Shown piece by piece: positions 16,255 through 23,922 of a DNA stretch of 37,837 bases. This DNA comes from Anaerolineales bacterium HSG25 (GTDB lineage Bacteria > Chloroflexota > Anaerolineae > 4572-78 > J111): NCBI GenBank assembly GCA_030377865.1, contig JAUCGA010000052.1:1-37837 (forward strand), read 5' to 3'. The notes below the pieces were generated by a model, which searched no databases, was not told the DNA's origin, and saw only the letters and a program-made list of their open reading frames with translations. How positions within the stretch are numbered: the first letter of the stretch is position 1; each line of letters opens with the position of its first letter. The translations under genes were made by a program, and so were the position numbers.

Positions 16255-17538
16255 TCAGATATTTTTCCTGTCGGGTAGTAAGTTTGAGTGCTTGTTTCTC
16301 TGAAAATACCGGTCGATTTCGGTCTCAAACACCTCAATCAACTCCTCTGCGATATTTGTCCAACTGAATCGCTTCGCCCAGTGTTGTGCTTGTTCGCTAA
16401 GTTGCTGTTGCAAAATTGGACGCTTGAGCAGAAGGCGAATTCGGTTGGCGAGGGCATCCGCATTTCGAGCTGGTACTAAGTAACCGTTAAAGCCATCCTC
16501 GACACTAAATTTTAGTCCACCTACATTAGAGGCTATAACGGGAGTACCACAGGCCATCGCCTCTACCGCTACCATGCCAAACGATTCATAGTTGGAGGGA
16601 ATAATTACCATCTCAGCCGCGGCATAGTAATATACTAGGCTGTTTTGGTCTTTTGAACCTAAAAATGTGACCAAATCTTCTAACCCTAACTCACGTCGTA
16701 AATTGAGGAGATGGGTCATTTCAGGATGGGTTTCATTTTCATCGGGGTCAGGTTTCCCGCCAATAATTGCCAAACATATATTCTCGGTCAATCGAGCTTG
16801 TCGTCGTCTTAAGCGAGCAATGGCTCGCAATAAAACATCAATCCCCTTTAGGCGTTGAATCCGCCCCACAAACAAAAGCATTTTATGATCAACGGGAATG
16901 TCAAGATGATGACGAGCGTCAATCTTGTTCATGGCCGTAAACCGATCCAGATCAACACCGGGGGGGATGATAGATATATTTTGACAGGATGCACCATAAT
17001 ATTCAACCATATGACAGCAGTCAACCGGAGTGGCGGCTATCACTCGGTCTACTCGATGCATAATCTCCCGTTCGCAGTTGGTTCTTTGTTCCGGTTCCCG
17101 TTCGGCATTGGTTTGAGCAACCATGTTTTTTAGGGCGGCTAAGGTGTGGAACATCTGAAATACGGGGATATTCCATTTTTTTCGTAGGCGGAGTCCAACC
17201 AAACCAGATAGCCAATAATGGGCAAAAATTAGGTCATACTGTTGCTTATGTACCAAAACCCCAGCCGCGAACTCGTCCAGATGATGATAGATTTTGTTCT
17301 TGTTATAGGGTTTTTCTGGCCCTGCTTTTACCTGTAAAACTCGCACATTATGAGCAAGTGCTTCAACACGAGGTAGGGTAGGGTCTTGCGAGCGGGTGTA
17401 AATATCGACATTAATTCCTTGCCGACCAAACTCCTGACTAATATCGCGGACATAAACATTCATCCCCCCAGTTTCTTGCCCACCTAATCGGGCAATGGGG
17501 GAGGTGTGAACGGATAGCATGGCAATACTTTTGAGCAT
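16255..17538 (-). CDS. GT4 glycosyltransferase, MshA/sucrose-phosphate-synthase-like
   Basis: This 427-residue GT-B fold enzyme transfers a sugar from a nucleotide-sugar donor in the cytoplasm. The N-terminal domain has RLGGQETGGMNVYVRDIS, the acceptor-side glycine loop typical of MshA and sucrose-phosphate-synthase relatives. It continues through YDLIFAHYWLSG. The C-terminal donor domain has LLFVGRIQRLKGIDVLLRA, then the E-x7-E motif in SNYESFGMVAVEAMACGTP. Length is normal. It follows the HTH gene by 15 bp on the same strand, so it is likely controlled or co-expressed with it. Donor and acceptor cannot be fixed from sequence alone. Calling it D-inositol-3-phosphate glycosyltransferase would be unsafe without the other mycothiol genes, which are not in the window. 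Confidence 0.85.
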   Translation of the reverse strand: MLKSIAMLSVHTSPIARLGGQETGGMNVYVRDISQEFGRQGINVDIYTRSQDPTLPRVEALAHNVRVLQVKAGPEKPYNKNKIYHHLDEFAAGVLVHKQQYDLIFAHYWLSGLVGLRLRKKWNIPVFQMFHTLAALKNMVAQTNAEREPEQRTNCEREIMHRVDRVIAATPVDCCHMVEYYGASCQNISIIPPGVDLDRFTAMNKIDARHHLDIPVDHKMLLFVGRIQRLKGIDVLLRAIARLRRRQARLTENICLAIIGGKPDPDENETHPEMTHLLNLRRELGLEDLVTFLGSKDQNSLVYYYAAAEMVIIPSNYESFGMVAVEAMACGTPVIASNVGGLKFSVEDGFNGYLVPARNADALANRIRLLLKRPILQQQLSEQAQHWAKRFSWTNIAEELIEVFETEIDRYFQRNKHSNLLPDRKNI

Positions 17539-17553
17539 GGTCTGGTTGGAAGA

Positions 17554-18039
17554 TTAGGTTTCTTGACCGTAGGTGAAATCGACTTTTTCGGCAACCATGT
17601 TCAAATATTTGGACATGGCTCGACCGGGAGCATACATGCCTCGTTCCCATTCGCTAATAGTCTGTTGACGGACACCCAAGTCATCGGCAAATTGTGCCTG
17701 ACTCATATCCATATGACGGCGCAAAATTTTAATTGAGTCTGGGTCCCAAAGTACCGCGCCATCTTGGCGTTTGACTTTATACTGTTGAATTGGTTTCTGA
17801 AAGGTGACCTCTCCAACGGTCAAGTCGAACTTATCAACATGATAGCCCGCATCCATCCACGTTGGGGATTGCCATGAGCCTTTTCGACGATTGCTCCACC
17901 AGCTACGACTTTTATAGGCAGAGGGAGGTAATTCTGAACCAAGAATTTCCTCTATTTTAGTAAAGGACAACGTTATTTCATCATCCTCATGAGTGTTTAA
18001 GTAGTTGTGCAACGGCCAGTATTTAGTTTCTTTTTTCAT
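17554..18039 (-). CDS. DUF7662-like domain fused to a Cro/C1-type HTH
   Basis: This 161-residue protein has two parts. Residues 4 to about 85 match a small domain seen in restriction-like and defence-linked contexts (DUF7662 by my recollection): KYWPLHNYL, FTKIEEILGSELPPSA, WWSNRR, then WMDAGYHVD. Residues 105-155 form a helix-turn-helix: LRRHMDMSQAQFADDLGVRQ followed by TISEWERG, a standard Xre pattern. It is probably a DNA-binding regulator with a ligand- or DNA-sensing N-terminus. It is 15 bp upstream of the GT4 gene in the same direction. The start is preceded by only a weak purine-rich GAGA. Confidence 0.75.
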   Translation of the reverse strand: MKKETKYWPLHNYLNTHEDDEITLSFTKIEEILGSELPPSAYKSRSWWSNRRKGSWQSPTWMDAGYHVDKFDLTVGEVTFQKPIQQYKVKRQDGAVLWDPDSIKILRRHMDMSQAQFADDLGVRQQTISEWERGMYAPGRAMSKYLNMVAEKVDFTYGQET

Positions 18040-18263
18040 AATTCATTTTCTCTTAGTTGACATATTATTAAAGTTGTTAGCTCATTTTACCTTAAACCAG
18101 ATTATTTTGCCAGTTTACATAATCAATATGAAAGAGGTAGGGTAGTGTTGACCTGTTGACTGATAGCCTTGGGCTAAAGCCACAAGGCTAAAAGCCTCAA
18201 GACCGCTAAAAGTGGTCTAAATAGCTGGCTTCAGCCTGCTTTAGCTTTTAGGCGTTAGTTTTC

Positions 18264-18366
18264 GTTTCGGCCAAAGAGACCAGACCTTCAAGGAGCTTCG
18301 CACCTTGAAGGTCGTGGAGTCGTTCTCCTCCTAGGTGCGAAGCTCCTCGGAGGTGTTGGCCGAAAC
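18264..18366. repeat. Nested palindromic element
   Basis: The outer arms gtttcggccaa (18264-18274) and ttggccgaaac (18356-18366) are perfect inverted repeats. Inside, ggagcttcgcacct (18292-18305) pairs with aggtgcgaagctcc (18333-18346), and gaccttcaagg (18283-18293) can instead pair with ccttgaaggtc (18303-18313). The two inner hairpins are mutually exclusive. The rest of the 18040-18398 gap holds a 'ggctaaaagcc' style repeat (about 18170-18255) and no credible gene. Confidence 0.65.
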
Positions 18367-18398
18367 CATGACCATCGGTCAACATGTCATCACTACCC

Positions 18399-18620
18399 TT
18401 ATTTTGCAGAGATGGTCGCTCTTGTTTTGGTCGGGGGAGGGGACCATAATAAACGTTGTAATGTTTCCATAGCGTTTCGGTCGTAGACTTGCTCGCCGCA
18501 GGCATCACACACTAAGGCCGGCATTTTATCAATAACGAGTAACTCTTTGCCATACCATTCAATGTAGGTCATGGTGCGTCGTTGTAAACGGCCTGAATTA
18601 CAAACAGGACAAATATTCAT
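18399..18620 (-). CDS. YgiT-type zinc-finger protein (MqsA N-domain-like)
   Basis: This 73-residue protein carries two CxxC knuckles (MNICPVCNSG and VCDACGEQVYD) around a short sheet with 'Y-x-x-W-Y-G-K-E-L-L-V-I-D-x-x-P-A'. That is the N-terminal zinc domain of MqsA/YgiT antitoxins. Many such stand-alone proteins pair with an upstream DUF4258-type toxin; none is seen here, and the C-terminal HTH of full MqsA is absent. ATG is preceded by a GGAG. It is an orphan antitoxin-like zinc finger or a remnant of a toxin-antitoxin pair. Confidence 0.75.
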   Translation of the reverse strand: MNICPVCNSGRLQRRTMTYIEWYGKELLVIDKMPALVCDACGEQVYDRNAMETLQRLLWSPPPTKTRATISAK

Positions 18621-18661
18621 TTTTTGTTCTCCAACAAGTGATATTCTATCAAAATAGGATT

Positions 18662-19741
18662 TTAGTTTTCAGAGGGTTCGGAATCGGCGGCATTGGCACT
18701 GGGGACAATGTCTCCCAGTATAGTTTTTAAAGTCGCCTGCTCCGAAGGTATGTCACGAGGAATGTAGCCCCAATCACTCGGAGGCCAGTATGACAACCAA
18801 GCTCGCCCGACGATATTGCGAATGGGTAATGTCCCCCAATTATGTGAGTCGTTTGAGTTATTACGATTATCGCCTAATACAAAGATATGTTCTGGCTCGA
18901 CGGTTACTGGAGCCATGCTGTATGAGCCGGTTCTCGGTTTGAATGTCTCATCAAGGAGTTCATTATTAATGTAGACCTGCCCTTGTATAATTTCAACCGT
19001 TTCACCGGGGAGGCCGATGACTCGCTTTACGTAATCATCTTCGGGGCGATTTGGTGGTTCAAAGACAATCACGTCACCCCGCTGAATTCCGCCTATGCCG
19101 ATTACTTCTGTGATTAAGGGGTTATACATCACCTTATCTATAATCAGATATTGCCCATCATGTAAGTTGTTGACCATGCTAGTTCCGACCACTCTAAAGT
19201 TGCGAATGAAGGCTTGAATCAGGAAAAATATAATGACGGTCAACAGAATTGTTTCGCCAATTTCCTTTACCACGGCTTTAAAGGTTTTCCAGCGGGTTGC
19301 TTCTTGAGCATCCTCATCGATTGCACTATCGGCGGCGTGTTTACGCAGAAGACGTAGCTTTTCATCGGCCAAAAAGTCGATTACCGGCTCAATAGGCGTT
19401 GGCTCAATAGGGAACGACTCAACATCTGCCCACAAAATATCGGTATGCGGGGTGGGTAATGAGGGTAGAAAAATTGTTTGGTCGATATCAGGTTGATACG
19501 GGGGAAGCGGTTGCTCAGGGTTGGTTGGCTCAGGGAGTTGAACCGGGCGAGCGTCTGTAACAGGGTCACTGCTTGACCAATCGTCATGGATTAAGGGGAC
19601 GGTGGCCGTTTGAGTATCGTCTAACTGTGGCTCAGTTACCGAGGCATAAATCTTCTCGGCTGGAGCTGATTTTATAACTGGCTCACATTCATCATCGCCA
19701 GAAATGATTGGTTGTTGCGTATCGTGATCTAATTGGGACAA
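18662..19741 (-). CDS. lepB: Signal peptidase I with a long acidic N-terminal extension
   Basis: This 359-residue membrane serine protease removes signal peptides from exported proteins. One membrane helix (about 162-180, ETILLTVIIFFLIQAF) is followed by the catalytic Ser188 in VVGTSM and the general base Lys239 in DDYVKRVIGLPGE. The conserved GDNRNNSNDS box is at 290-299. About 160 residues of acidic, proline-rich sequence precede the helix, far longer than the few residues usual in single-helix enzymes; these would lie in the cytoplasm. The start is TTG 19741 with an AGGAG (19748-19752) six bases away. The YgiT-like gene follows in the same direction, 41 bp on. Confidence 0.92.
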   Translation of the reverse strand: MSQLDHDTQQPIISGDDECEPVIKSAPAEKIYASVTEPQLDDTQTATVPLIHDDWSSSDPVTDARPVQLPEPTNPEQPLPPYQPDIDQTIFLPSLPTPHTDILWADVESFPIEPTPIEPVIDFLADEKLRLLRKHAADSAIDEDAQEATRWKTFKAVVKEIGETILLTVIIFFLIQAFIRNFRVVGTSMVNNLHDGQYLIIDKVMYNPLITEVIGIGGIQRGDVIVFEPPNRPEDDYVKRVIGLPGETVEIIQGQVYINNELLDETFKPRTGSYSMAPVTVEPEHIFVLGDNRNNSNDSHNWGTLPIRNIVGRAWLSYWPPSDWGYIPRDIPSEQATLKTILGDIVPSANAADSEPSEN

Positions 19742-19872
19742 TCTGAACTCCTAAACAGTTTGAATCTTAATAATACAGGGGATTATAGCCTACAGTCTGA
19801 ACTGAGGCAAGGATAGGATAATTTTAGGATATTAGTCCGGTTATCCCCTAAAAGCTATATCTTGTCTATTGT

Positions 19873-19907
19873 AAAATCAGAATAAAACGCTTGTTTATTC
19901 TGATTTT
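19873..19907 (-). terminator. AT-rich hairpin after the phosphatase gene
   Basis: Arms aaaatcagaataaa (19873-19886) and tttattctgatttt (19894-19907) pair perfectly around a 7-base loop, ending in a T-run on either strand. It lies 48 bases beyond the stop of the minus-strand phosphatase and before signal peptidase. Confidence 0.6.
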
Positions 19908-19954
19908 GTACGTGTAATATAAGGTTGGTTGGTCTTAGTTTGAGTTGATAGGGG

Positions 19955-20425
19955 TCATAAATTTTGTTCGGTTTGGATTTTTGCCAAAAGCCCTTCGCAC
20001 CCATCTTTGACCAGTTGATATACTCGCTCAAAATTATTCGTATAGTAAGGGTCTGGCATGTCTAAAATACCAGTTTGAGGGGCATGGTTGAGCAGAAGAC
20101 TCATGCGAGCCAAAACCTGTGCGTCGTTCGTTAAACGTTGCATGTCGGCTAAATTATCGCGATCCATCGCGATGATATAGTCCGTCGTTGATAGTTCGTT
20201 GGTGGTGATTTGGCGGGCACTTCCGGTGTAGCTGATGCCATGATCGGTCAACACTCGCCGCGTCCCACGATGGGCCATCTCGCCGATATGGTAGCGGGAC
20301 GTTCCCGCCGAATCAATAGTAAAAGAGTCGCTTAACCCCGCTTGGTCAACCAAATCTTGAAAAACACCCTCAGCCATAGTCGAGCGGCATATATTTCCTA
20401 AACAGACAAATGTTACTTTTATCAT
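19955..20425 (-). CDS. Low-molecular-weight protein-tyrosine phosphatase
   Basis: This 156-residue cytoplasmic enzyme dephosphorylates tyrosine or arginine residues. The P-loop VCLGNICRS gives the nucleophile C8 and R14, and the general acid is D125 in MPDPYYTNNF. Length is normal. ATG 20425 was chosen because it places the P-loop at the usual position and has AAGGAT upstream; the frame is open further, to 20497. Relatives act in capsule export (Wzb with a BY-kinase) or in stress signalling. No kinase is next to it, though exopolysaccharide genes are present elsewhere in the window. Confidence 0.9.
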   Translation of the reverse strand: MIKVTFVCLGNICRSTMAEGVFQDLVDQAGLSDSFTIDSAGTSRYHIGEMAHRGTRRVLTDHGISYTGSARQITTNELSTTDYIIAMDRDNLADMQRLTNDAQVLARMSLLLNHAPQTGILDMPDPYYTNNFERVYQLVKDGCEGLLAKIQTEQNL

Positions 20426-20460
20426 GATGTTATCCTTTTTTAGGTGAAATATTACAGTAT

Positions 20461-20493
20461 AGAGTGGTTCAATCTTTAAGATTGAATCACTCT
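20461..20493. repeat. Palindromic repeat family P1, copy 2
   Basis: The arms match copy 1 except for one change (gaatcactct for gaaccactct), which turns a G-C pair into G-T on the plus strand. It sits between the dehydrogenase stop and the phosphatase start, 36 bases upstream of the latter. Confidence 0.85.
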
Positions 20494-20502
20494 GCACTCA
20501 TG

Positions 20503-21558
20503 TTACAACTGCGCCAAAACTGCTTCAGCCACAGCCTGCGTCCCACTTTGGGCCGAGCCATCTGGTTTTAAGATAATGGTACCTTGGATGAAGGCGGTTT
20601 CGACGGCGGTTTCAATTCGTTGACCCGCGCCTGCCTCGCCGAGATAGTTGAGCATAAGTCCCAACGACAAGATAGCCGATAGCGGATTAGCAATCCCTTT
20701 TCCGGCGATGTTGGGAGCCGAGCCATGAATCGGCTCGAAGTAAGCGGCATGGTCGCCGATGTTGGCTCCGGCGCAGACTCCCACTCCGCCGATAGTCGCG
20801 CCGCCCAAGTCGCTCAAAATATCGCCAAACAGATTCTCAGTGACCATCACATCAAACCGATCCGGCTCAAGCACCAGAGCCTGCGCCGCGGCATCAACAT
20901 ACATAAAGTCGGTCTCGATGTCGGGATAGTTTTCGGCTACTTCGGTAAAGATACGCCGGAAAAAGGCCAACGAGCGTAACACGTTGCTTTTGTCTACACA
21001 GGTGACTTTCTTTTTGCCATTCCGTCGCCGAGCCTCCTCAAAGGCGTAGCGCACAATCCGCTCGGTGCCAAGCCGAGTGACCATGAGCGTGTCGGTAGCG
21101 GCTTGATCGGTATTGGCGACGATGCCGTTGTCGCGACTGGCGTACAGCCCTTCGGTATTCTCGCGCACCATGACCCAATCGATCTCGCCCGGTTTACGAT
21201 TGGCGAGGGCAGTGGGGACATTGGGATACAGCTTGACCGGACGCAGATTGACATACAGGTCTAGGCCACGGCGTAACCGTCCGCCCAAAACACCAGCCTC
21301 GGTTCCGTCGGGCAGGCGCACTTCGGGCAAGCCGGTTGGCCCTTTGAATATCGCATCGGCAGATCGACAGGCGGTCATGGTATCGGGCGGGAGCGCATCG
21401 CCCACGGCTTGGTAAGTCTTGGCTCCGGCATTGTATTCGGTCAGGGTAAGCTCAAAATTTTCGGTGTCGGCAATTTTTTGTAACACCTGTAAGGCGGTAC
21501 TGACAATCTCCGGGCCGATTCCGTCGCCGGGGATTACGGCTATGTTGTAGGTTTTCAT
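20503..21558 (-). CDS. Isopropylmalate/isocitrate dehydrogenase-family enzyme
   Basis: This 351-residue protein is a beta-decarboxylating dehydrogenase that oxidises a 2-hydroxy acid with NAD or NADP. It opens with YNIAVIPGDGIGPEI. Substrate-side arginines lie in LRRGLDLYVNLRPVK and MVRENTEGLYAS, and the conserved Lys lies in TCVDKSNVLR. The metal aspartates lie in NLFGDILSDLGG. The cofactor loop is EPIHGSAPNIAGKGIANP. Length fits LeuB, but tartrate and homoisocitrate dehydrogenases share these features. No leuA, leuC or leuD is nearby, so leuB is only one option. The GC-rich, regular codon use contrasts with the AT-rich genes upstream. The start has AAGGAT, and it lies 19 bp after the preceding gene. 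Confidence 0.85.
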   Translation of the reverse strand: MKTYNIAVIPGDGIGPEIVSTALQVLQKIADTENFELTLTEYNAGAKTYQAVGDALPPDTMTACRSADAIFKGPTGLPEVRLPDGTEAGVLGGRLRRGLDLYVNLRPVKLYPNVPTALANRKPGEIDWVMVRENTEGLYASRDNGIVANTDQAATDTLMVTRLGTERIVRYAFEEARRRNGKKKVTCVDKSNVLRSLAFFRRIFTEVAENYPDIETDFMYVDAAAQALVLEPDRFDVMVTENLFGDILSDLGGATIGGVGVCAGANIGDHAAYFEPIHGSAPNIAGKGIANPLSAILSLGLMLNYLGEAGAGQRIETAVETAFIQGTIILKPDGSAQSGTQAVAEAVLAQL

Positions 21559-21577
21559 TTTTTATCCTTGGAATTGG

Positions 21578-23911
21578 TTAAATATCTTTCCTCATCTCAA
21601 TTAACTTGAAGGGGAAGGGGTATACTGTATATTGCTTATACCGAATAAAAAAGACATCCAATAATGGAAACAAGTTTACTTTTAGTTGCTCAAAAAGTTC
21701 GTTATCAGTCACGGGTGGGCTAATGGGACGATGCACAATAATCTTACGAAAAATAAAGGCTTTCTCTTGCCGTAAGTTTTGCGGAAAACCATCCTTGCTA
21801 CCCACATAATATTGTCTTGTGTTACGAACATAAGAAATGCCCGTATAACCTGTAATCATACCGTCTTTCCTAACGGAGGGGACATTTATATCTCTAAGCT
21901 CTAAATATTTTTCAAATTTTGACAAGTTTCCTATTCCTAACAACTTGCGAACCTCTTTCCCCCTACGACTAAAGTCATTATATGATAAATGATTCTCAGT
22001 TATACCATCTAAAAACCTATCAAATGCTTGTAGATGTTCAATAGCCTTTTGATGATTTGTATCCTTTTCCGTTTTGAATATCTTGAGTTCAGTCTCACTA
22101 AAGGTTGGTCTGAATACATCTTTAGGATACTGGTTACTTCTTGCTTTGTGTCGTTGTTCGATTTCAGGAATATCAACAAGTACACGCTCTGGGCTGTCAT
22201 CAATTTGCCAAACGTAATCACGGTTAACAATGAATCGGCAGTCTTTAAGAACATTTTTCTTACGATTGAAACTTTCTCGGTCAAGAGCAGGTTCAATAAT
22301 GTCGTCAATTAAATCCCAACCTGTTTTTTCTTGTATCATTGTACGACAATCCTCATTGGTAGTCGCTGTAAAAACAAGATCGTCACCATCCAAATAGACC
22401 ATGCCTTCTGCATGCAAGAAGATATTGTCTCGCATCCTTTCGATGGCTCCAAGTCTGCTAATCACGTTTCGGGGATTGCGAACAATATCTTTTAAGTGTA
22501 ACTGGTACAGGCTATTCAGTACTTTATGTTTGAGTTTGCCAGCATTAGGCAATTTATAACTCATGGATTGAGATTCGTCACCATCTGGCCTATCTTCCTC
22601 GTTATCATCATCGTCTTTATCCAAGACGACGCTTAATGACTGAGCGACAGAACGGTTATACTTTTTCTGGTAGAGTTTATACGGGTCATCATGTCCATAA
22701 AGTGGGCCTTGATATGAAATTATTTGGTTGTCATCCCCATCTAACCTTGGGTTGCCTTCGTCATCAAGCTCAAATTTACGTTCAAAGTCAAGTGGGTCAT
22801 TATTATCCTGTAGGCGTAGAACAAAATCATCGGATTTCAAATCTGTTTTGGTTTTGACAATAACCTGCGGTGCCCAATCCTCGCTATTAATTATTTCAGC
22901 CACTCTTTGAGTTGTTTCAGCAGAAAAATCATCTGGTTCTAAATCAGGACGAATAGTAGGGCGAATTCGGTCATCAAGTAGTACCACAGTTTTTTGGCTC
23001 ATATCTATTTGTGGGCCTTGTTTCTTTTTAGGCTTTTTAGAAACAACCCTCTCATATTCTAGTGGTTTTAGGTAAAACGGTATACCAATTTGATTAAAGT
23101 ACGCCACCAAATCAGTTGCAAATTGGTACATGTGATAAATTTTACACCGTTGGAGCGGCTTGCGTTTTTTGTCTTCATCCTTAATCTGATAGTCGCTATT
23201 TATATCAAGGTAACGAATATGAGTACGTAGTAATTTTCCGTTAATTGTTCTATTTTTAGGTTTATAATAAATACCGTTCTGTGCTAATTTATGAGTAACT
23301 TTATAAGGAGTTAAGCGGCGCAGTACGGGTAGGCCATCCTTGGAATCAATCAGATAGTTTGCCCCATGCATATTTATCTGTTTCTTTTTAATATCTTCTG
23401 TTTTAATGTCCTTACTTCTGGGCAAGGTGGTCGCTCCAGCTTGTAAAGAAAATTCGAAATGCTCATTTTCTTTCCATTGTTGTTTTAAATTAATTCTTAA
23501 TACTTTGGCATTACCTTTAAGTGTAACATAGACAAGGAGGTAAAAGTCGTTGTTGCTGACAAATATATCCCTTTGATGAAAAAAATTACTCACCAGCAGT
23601 TTGATCAAAGCATGAAATAGTTCAGGGTCTTTAATATCCATTGGAGATGGTGTCCATACCTGAGAATTATATTTCAAGTTTACAGCATTGGCTTGTGATG
23701 GATATTTAACATATAATCTTCTTGCTGAAGGATTCAAGAAATAGGGGTACTTGCTTGTAGAAAGATACCAGTTATGCAGGTAATCCCAACGTCTTTTCTC
23801 ACTGTAAGGAATTTCATATTCGACAAAGTAGCCTTGTTTGCCGATTTCATCGTACCTGATTTTGTCGGGGGCCACCTTGAGAGTTGTTGTTGTAAAAATA
23901 TTTTTGATCAT
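21578..23911 (-). CDS. Large AT-rich gene; C-terminus resembles a PIWI domain
   Basis: I do not recognise this 777-residue protein as a named family. Residues 300-355 look like a Rossmann-type strand-helix-strand (KTVVLLDD, AETTQRVAEIIN, PQVIVKT), as in a MID domain. An acidic low-complexity stretch lies at about 361-450. The last 100 residues run GYTGISYVRNTRQYYVGSKD, KAFIFRKIIVHRP, a helix ELFEQLKVNLFPLLDVFF, then QYTVYPFPFKLIEM. This follows the order of strands, final helix and 'P-x-P' tail of Argonaute/PIWI domains. A complete DEDX catalytic set is not evident. ATG 23911 was chosen over 23950 because AGGAG (23920-23924) precedes it and overlaps the helicase stop, so translation is probably coupled. 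It is visibly AT-richer than its downstream neighbour. A PIWI-like or pPIWI-RE-like role is an inference; a novel nucleic-acid-binding protein is the alternative. Confidence 0.5.
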   Translation of the reverse strand: MIKNIFTTTTLKVAPDKIRYDEIGKQGYFVEYEIPYSEKRRWDYLHNWYLSTSKYPYFLNPSARRLYVKYPSQANAVNLKYNSQVWTPSPMDIKDPELFHALIKLLVSNFFHQRDIFVSNNDFYLLVYVTLKGNAKVLRINLKQQWKENEHFEFSLQAGATTLPRSKDIKTEDIKKKQINMHGANYLIDSKDGLPVLRRLTPYKVTHKLAQNGIYYKPKNRTINGKLLRTHIRYLDINSDYQIKDEDKKRKPLQRCKIYHMYQFATDLVAYFNQIGIPFYLKPLEYERVVSKKPKKKQGPQIDMSQKTVVLLDDRIRPTIRPDLEPDDFSAETTQRVAEIINSEDWAPQVIVKTKTDLKSDDFVLRLQDNNDPLDFERKFELDDEGNPRLDGDDNQIISYQGPLYGHDDPYKLYQKKYNRSVAQSLSVVLDKDDDDNEEDRPDGDESQSMSYKLPNAGKLKHKVLNSLYQLHLKDIVRNPRNVISRLGAIERMRDNIFLHAEGMVYLDGDDLVFTATTNEDCRTMIQEKTGWDLIDDIIEPALDRESFNRKKNVLKDCRFIVNRDYVWQIDDSPERVLVDIPEIEQRHKARSNQYPKDVFRPTFSETELKIFKTEKDTNHQKAIEHLQAFDRFLDGITENHLSYNDFSRRGKEVRKLLGIGNLSKFEKYLELRDINVPSVRKDGMITGYTGISYVRNTRQYYVGSKDGFPQNLRQEKAFIFRKIIVHRPISPPVTDNELFEQLKVNLFPLLDVFFIRYKQYTVYPFPFKLIEMRKDI

Positions 23912-23922
23912 TGTTAAAACTC

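Noticed and set aside
16255..17538. mshA (mycothiol synthesis) as a firm call
   Set aside because: The glycine loop fits, but no other mycothiol gene is present and related GT4 enzymes share the motif.
18248..18508. 86-residue minus-strand ORF
   Set aside because: It runs through the nested palindromic element and overlaps the YgiT-like gene in another frame.
18399..18620. Active MqsRA-type toxin-antitoxin pair
   Set aside because: Only the zinc domain of the antitoxin is present; no toxin ORF was found on either side.
20503..21558. leuB as a firm call
   Set aside because: Tartrate, homoisocitrate and isocitrate dehydrogenases share these motifs and no leucine genes are adjacent.
21578..22100. 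GIY-YIG nuclease at the partner's C-terminus
   Set aside because: GISYVRNTRQYYVG looks similar, but the spacing is short and the downstream catalytic Arg/Glu/Asn pattern is not evident. Kept only as an alternative.
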